The position numbers were made by a program, and so were the translations under genes. From Phallusia mammillata (Eukaryota > Chordata > Ascidiacea > Phlebobranchia > Ascidiidae), in contig QLIY01000759.1 of assembly GCA_003260075.1 (NCBI GenBank), forward strand, positions 1 through 64,000: a stretch of 64,000 bases of DNA, read 5' to 3'. This document shows positions 58,396 through 64,000 of this stretch, piece after piece (within the stretch, counting starts at the first letter, position 1; the number at the start of each line of letters is the position of its first letter). The notes under the pieces were generated by a model. The model searched no databases, was not told where the DNA came from, and saw nothing but the letters and a program-made list of their open reading frames with translations.

Positions 58396-59154
58396 CAGGC
58401 CTGTCAAACTCGCGGCCCGCGGGCCGCATGCGGCCCACAAAGCCCTCCAATGCGGCTCACGAACAGTCAACAACAATTGTAGTATTTTGTCAGATTTTTA
58501 TCTAATTATACTAAATTTTTCTTACTTTTCAAGTTTAAAGCTCTTGTTTAAACAGACGTTTACCGAAATTTAATTTATACATACAAATTCATATGTTATG
58601 AATAGAAACGATAGTAATTAAACCGTTCCTTAAAGTTTCAGTCAAGGGTGTACAACCGGCGGTCGTATGGCCACATTAAAATATACGTACTGGCAGGCGT
58701 GATGTAATTAAAACTCCATTGCCAAAATTTTTGATTTTCAAACTGCCCTAAACAGATTTTGTGTTACTGAAAAGAGTATTACCAGCCTAATTGTGTGCAA
58801 ACAATGCGAAAAAACAGGTACGAAAAGCGTTACAATATAGATTATGACGTAATAATAGAGTTAAAACTGCTGGTCTTCACATTGTGGAGCTTAATCTGTA
58901 CATTAAGTTGGAAATTAATCTGCGCTTTTGGGGCGTCAGTAGATGGTATATATATGATATACCTTTTTCTTGTAATTTTTAAACAAAACCAGCAGATAAT
59001 TGGCGGCCGTTGGTGAAATAAGGATGTGCAATGCGGTCGTCGTAGCGAAAAGGTTGTTTAAGTTTATAAAACTAGACTAAAAATTACATGCAGCCCTCGG
59101 CATAATTCCCAAACTGCAATGTGGCCCGCGAAGCCCACGAGTTTGACACCCCAG
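58396..59154. mobile_element. hAT-type element with TSD ctatacag
   Basis: Left caggcctgtcaaactcg and right cgagtttgacaccccag; duplication ctatacag at 58388-58395 and 59155-59162. The GC-rich subterminal 'gcggcccgcgggccgcatg' contrasts with the AT-rich surroundings, as in related elements at 35541. Confidence 0.8.
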
Positions 59155-59247
59155 CTATACAGTATAGTTTTTCACATATCTAAAAAAACAAAATTCAATT
59201 TCTAACATAATACTAGTCAAACAAACAGTCGCAACATACATCTGATC

Positions 59248-59249
<2 letters not shown>

Positions 59250-59331
<82 letters not shown>
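59250..59331. other. 82-base C run
   Basis: Pure C, close in length to the two 83-base G runs at 2073 and 2210. Probably gap filler; sequence of unknown length, possibly an exon of the reverse-strand gene, may be missing here. Confidence 0.65.
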
Positions 59332-59333
<2 letters not shown>

Positions 59334-59610
59334 TTCACAAGCATCTTCGTTTTTCAAAGGTTTTGTTTTGCTAAAAATGTATTACAAAAAAACTTGGGAA
59401 ATAAATATTAAATCAATTAACATTAATAGCTTGAAGACAGTCTGGAATTTTTTTATATCTTTGGTCTAATCTGGATAAGTTGTTTTTTTAAACATCAAAA
59501 GAGGATATATAGCATCCCAAGACTGAACACAGATAATATTAGTGTCTAGTTTTTTACAATGTGTTCTGCCCAAAAAACTCCTAAAACTGCAATTTATTGA
59601 TGGCAAAATC

Positions 59611-62555
59611 TTACACATTATCTTTGTGAAAGTCGTCCAATGGAAGAAAGTCTTGTTTTGCAGCATTTGCAGGTTGTCTCATCATGTTCCTCGCTAAAAT
59701 ACACAAAGAAAAAAAATATTGATGCATGTCATCTTTTTAACCCTTACAACTTTTGAAACTATATTATAAATTTTAAATAATGAACAAAAGTTTGAACTAA
59801 GATACAACAGGCTAATTTATAATAAAATATATAGCACAAGGGGATATGACTGCAAAAATGATGACATAAATCAACAGTGGTGTTAAATTAAATTTATTTC
59901 CTAAGTTTTAAAGCCCCTTCACCACATTATAGCATGTTTACCATGATTCACAAAAATGTTCATTTTATAATGTATGGTGTTTGATCATGTCTATTCCTTT
60001 CAATCAAACATTAAATTTCCTTAATGCACATCTATTTGTAACATACACCTATCACTTACAACAGTGGTTCTCAAACTTATATGGATCGCGTACCACCTGA
60101 CAACTTTTTCTATCGCTGGGTACCACCTAAAGTCCTAAATCCTGTTTGAACGGATAGACCAAGAAATAGGCCCATTTCTCAACCTCGCTAGCATATTAAT
60201 CAAATTTCAAAGAATGTCCAAATACGAGTTTTGCCCAAACCAGGGCTGATCAGTTGGGTCAGTTGAGTTGCAATTTTAGATTGGACTTAAATTAGGTATA
60301 GCAGAAAGCTACTCGCGTACCACCTGAAAAGTTCCTGCGTACCACTAGTGGTACGCGTACCACAGTTTGAGAACCACTGACTTACAAGGTTGCATGACTT
60401 CATCAGTGTCTTCTTTTTGACCAAAAATAGTTAAATTAGTCAAACCATATTTTTGTAGGTATTTTTGAGTTGCAAGGGAAACATTGCTTGGTGAAATACT
60501 GTTTGCATTTGGATCAAATCCATCGGAATTTGATTTCTACAAATGCAACATTGCAAATTTTAGTTACAGTAACTCATTTAAAGAAAAGACAAAAAGCAAA
60601 CATGTTACTGGTAACAAGCATTTGCAAACTTAAAAATTGTGTCTAAATTAAATAAACAAAAACGAGTATGCCGAAAAAAATAATGAAACGTGTTATAAAA
60701 CAGTGATGTATTCTTATATTACGAACTGCATGATTACAGTACTAGAAAAACATAAAAATTACCGGTTGACACAACAAGTGTTTGGGCTGTCTCAAAATGT
60801 CCTTAAATTCAGGAAAGCGGTCATCAGTAAGATATTTTAAAGCAATTGCATTGGCATGCATGCTTAGTTCGGATTCATTCTGACTGTGGATTAAGCTATC
60901 CACTTCCTTGTCATGTAACAATCCTTTTTCATTAAGGAATGAAACAAAATTAAGTTCTGGTGTAGAGGGCTCCAGTCTGTACAAACACAGAATCTTGTTG
61001 CACCAGTGTAACTTATTTTCCAGTATTACTACGTAAGTACTTACTATCAGTTTACAAACTTATTCTTGACCCTTTTTATGGCCAACAAAAAACACTACAA
61101 ATAGTTGCCACTTAGCACAATGCTTTGCATTTAAAAGTGCAATTTATTTGAGAGTTTTATATGCATAAAAATGTGGGGATTGTGTCTCATATTAGATAGA
61201 GTATCATATTTTACTTCAAATATTCAGCAATAAGAGTGAAAAATTTGTTGATACATTATGCCTGGCAGCAACAGTTTATTCATTCAGCAACACCTCATGC
61301 ATTTTGACCCAATAAAGATACATTTGTGTTTAGTGTTACCTGTCACATGTGTTTTCTTTTATGGTCGTACTGTTCCTGGATGTGACTTCAATATCTTGTT
61401 GTTGATTTGGTTTACTAAGGACCGCATTTAACTAGAAAACAATATATATAACAGACATTGACATTTAATATTCTTCATTCACAGGCTTTGCTGCCATGAT
61501 GATACATGTCATGTTTAATAAAATGTACTGTAGTGAAATGATGTCACACACACATGTGACATAAGCATGTTTAGTTTTTATAACACATTTTGGTATGAAT
61601 AAAAGTCATTGATTTTGTTTGAATGGCTACTATGAGGTTACCGATTGTGTAACAATAGCAACTAGTTTTTGTATTCAACTGACAATTGTAGAGTAAAAAT
61701 TAGTGTATCTCCACATGTATCTTGATTTTTTTTCAGCCTTCTGCAGTTTTGACATCAACGTAACCTCAAAAACATGGAGGCATCACCTCGCCACCGTCCA
61801 CTTGGCGCTTGTGCATACAAAGGGCTGTACATGATTACATTTCTATAAACTCAATTTAATTTGTGACACAGATATTTTTGTCTGTGATGCTAGATGAATA
61901 TAATTGTGGTGTAAAGCAGGCAAGTTTGTTTACACACAGTTCAAATTGCTTGCACTCAAAGTATTAATGAACAAAATACATTTTGCAATATGTGACTTAA
62001 TTGGCTCTCTCAGGTTAAACTCCCAGCGAATCTTATGTATACCAAATTTTAGCAAAACACTATCGAAAAACTATATAAACCTAAGACGATTATAACAAGT
62101 GTCTACTACAGTACCTGATTCAGCGTTTCTACCAAAAATTCGTCAGTAGTTGTATTATCTTCTTGGGCAGCTTTTTTACATGTACTCGCACTTGCCCCCA
62201 ATGAAAGGCTGTCAAATAAAAAAGGGTGTTCCAATTGACAGTTCAGTTTGATTATTCAGTGGAAAGATGATGTTATATATGCACCATGTTTGGTGGTAAA
62301 TAAACAAACTAATAAATGTTGGCGAACAATGGCAATCAGTTATGCACAACAAAGTAAAAAGGGAAATAAAGCATTAGGTTAGTGGTTAACATGATTGCTT
62401 TGAACAGACTAAATATTTAGCTCATCGGTATAGCTACTAAAATTACTGCATTATTAAACAATATACTTACCTTAATGCACAACTTTTGCTATCATTTACA
62501 GTTGTACAAATACTTGGGCATGAATTAAATTCATTTTCTTGATTTGTTGATTCAT
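59611..62555 (-). CDS. 3' part of a reverse-strand gene, possibly STIL/Ana2-like
   Basis: Six phase-consistent exons: 62555-62471, 62208-62115, 61431-61340, 60976-60763, 60536-60386, 59693-59611. The sequence is Ser/Asn/Glu-rich and mostly disordered. Two ordered pieces stand out: 'TPELNFVSFLNEKGLLHDKE' with 'ANAIALKYLTDDRFPEFKDI' in exon 4, and 'ISPSNVSLATQKYLQKYGLT' in exon 5. The latter recalls the STAN motif of STIL/Ana2, a centriole assembly protein; I rate this as weak and from memory only. The final exon reads into a stop (TAA 59611-59613), but the same bases form a good GTAAGA donor, so the gene may go on to 58197-57799. The 5' end is upstream of 62555 and not found in the window. Confidence 0.55.
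60062..60379. mobile_element. hAT-type element inserted at a splice donor
   Basis: TIR cagtggttctcaaact with a perfect 16-base complement at the right. The 8-bp duplication acttacaa at 60054-60061 and 60080-offset copy 60380-60387 is exact. On the reverse strand the duplication reads TTGTAAGT, which is the donor of the exon 60536-60386. Length 318 bp. Confidence 0.88.
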
Positions 62556-64000
62556 CTGAAATGTATTGAAAAAATCAGTGATTCTTCACCAGTGGTTCTT
62601 GCCCATCCTGCTCCCCCAACAGGAGTTTGACTCGACTTCTAAGCATATTTTTTTTACATAACTAGAAGGGTTGCTTGGCACATATTGCCATTGTACATAC
62701 ACTGTGACCTATTTCTTAACAATTATTTTTTAATCGGTCCCATATCAGCCAATGTCTTTTATAACCTTGGTTGTTTCTGCAAGCATAAACTCATGGGTCC
62801 CTCACACATGCAAAGTTGTATTTAATCAATATTACAAAATAAAAAGGCAATAAAAGAGTCTGCAGAAAGAATCATGCTATATGAGGTACAAGCTATACAA
62901 GTTGCATTCAATTATACCATTGTTTGCAAAAGTTACCCAGTTTACAGGGTTGGTGGGGTAAACAGTGGGGCACTTAGCAATCAGCCCCTCAAATGGCATA
63001 TTCAACAAATTTTCCATTTTTTATAAAATTTAGACAATTGTTTTTTAAACTTAACCCATTTCGGGAGCTAATGGGGTATCTGATTGTACTGCAAGGCAAA
63101 AGTAAACAGGCAGCTAAAACACTCAATGAACAGGAATTAATGCATAAACCAAAACCAATTATAGTGGCTATGTAAACTTGCCCTGATTTCAAACTATACA
63201 GACCAATCCTGTTGCGTATTTAATTTGCCATGTTTTTTTATGGGATTAACAGGTTTATGCAATAATGTGGTTGAAGTATGAACAGTACACATTGTCAACC
63301 TAACTGCCCAATTACACTTCTCAAGCTACGAAAATACCATGCAGCTCATGCACCACAAAAAAGAAGCTTGTTTGTAGCTTGGATAAAAACTACTCTCTAA
63401 GAACCAGTCTCACAAAATCTATGTTTTAAAAAAACTATCACAGTGAAAGTTTTACATAGAAATCAAAATTCTGGTTAATAACAAATTTCATTTAAAATTT
63501 ATGTGATAATCTAACCCTATGTACTAGGCAAAACGTGAGTCACAAGGTATTCTCAAACACTATAGTTTGGGATTCATAGATCAATGCAATTAAACAGAGT
63601 ATGCTATTAACCTGGTTTGTTTGTAACACTTATTTCTGCCTTGTGTCAAAAATTATCTACTTTTGTATAAAGCTTGGAAAAGGTGTTAATTAAGTAAGCA
63701 TACAAATATTTTGTATTGTACATTTTCAGTTGGTTAAATGTTGTTTTGTTTATCGGAACAGACACACAACAATAGAGCAAACAATTTGGTGCCAATCTTA
63801 AAATGACACTAAATAGAATGAAATCAAATTTTTCTGGAGACATATAATGAAATAGAAGTGGATAATGGATTTTAAAATTTTGAAATTAGCACTGTTTTGC
63901 AGTAAACAAATTCCTAAAGTATAAAGAAATTATAATTCAAAGTGTATAAAGTAACAAAACAAATAACCCACTTGAGAAATTAGATAATCTTGTACATTCT
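62556..64000. other. No exon recognised; reversed ~1 kb repeat fragment at 62655-63090
   Basis: From 62655 to about 63090 the reverse strand shows the family landmarks in order: aaatgggttaag, 'gggacccatgag', 'tgcagaaac', 'tgggaccgatt', 'gtgccaagcaacccttct' and 'agtt'. The remaining 900 bases are AT-rich without convincing splice-bounded frames. The 5' exons of the reverse-strand gene are expected beyond the window edge. Confidence 0.5.

Noticed and set aside
1-64000. CRISPR arrays, bacterial operons, prophage
   Set aside because: Introns, eukaryotic domains and poly(A) signals throughout; no regularly spaced short repeats with unique spacers.

Overview
The window is eukaryotic: AT-rich, single-copy genes cut into many short exons with GT-AG introns (often 60-500 bp), AATAAA poly(A) signals, and introns full of small DNA transposons. 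The domain repertoire (complement control protein/sushi modules, mannose-receptor-type cysteine-rich lectin modules, CUB, trypsin fold, SRCR plus lysyl oxidase) and the strong allelic differences between duplicated contig ends point to a marine invertebrate deuterostome, most plausibly an ascidian tunicate. The species is an inference, not something the sequence states.

Layout. (1) 1-2829: repeats, an AATTCGAATTGTAT minisatellite and two 83-base G runs; no exon seen. (2) 2830-32311 (+): one giant secreted or extracellular gene. I could chain 49 exons in consistent phase from an internal first exon to a stop codon, about 2,600 residues. Module order is 7 CCP, cysteine-rich lectin module 1, 9 CCP, lectin 2, 3 CCP, lectin 3, 6 CCP, lectin 4, CUB, and a trypsin-like domain that has lost its activation site and part of its catalytic machinery. 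The amino terminus lies upstream of the window or in unassembled sequence. (3) 32604-43228 (-): a complete lysyl oxidase-like gene of the LOXL2/3/4 type (signal peptide, four SRCR domains, copper amine oxidase domain), 14 exons, tail-to-tail with the giant gene. (4) 43229-48261: intergenic, filled with nested hAT-type elements. (5) 48262-50041 (+): a complete six-exon sulfotransferase-fold protein with a C-terminal membrane anchor. (6) 50812-53990 (+): a broken Penelope-like retroelement (reverse transcriptase plus GIY-YIG endonuclease). (7) 55215-57484 (+): an eight-exon ER-lumen protein with thioredoxin-like segments and a C-terminal KEEL. (8) 57799-62555 (-): the 3' part of one or two genes; some sequence features recall the centriole protein STIL/Ana2, with low confidence. 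(9) 62556-64000: repeats, no exon recognised.

Two overlays matter to any user. First, at least seventeen non-autonomous hAT-type elements are visible, most with exact 8-bp target site duplications; they are repeatedly nested, and one sits exactly on a splice donor. Second, the assembly contains a systematic artefact: runs of 10-11 C, always C on this strand, nearly always between two near-identical copies of the flanking sequence. These look like fixed linkers joining overlapping allelic contigs, so the duplications around them should not be read as biology. Single-N joins behave similarly.
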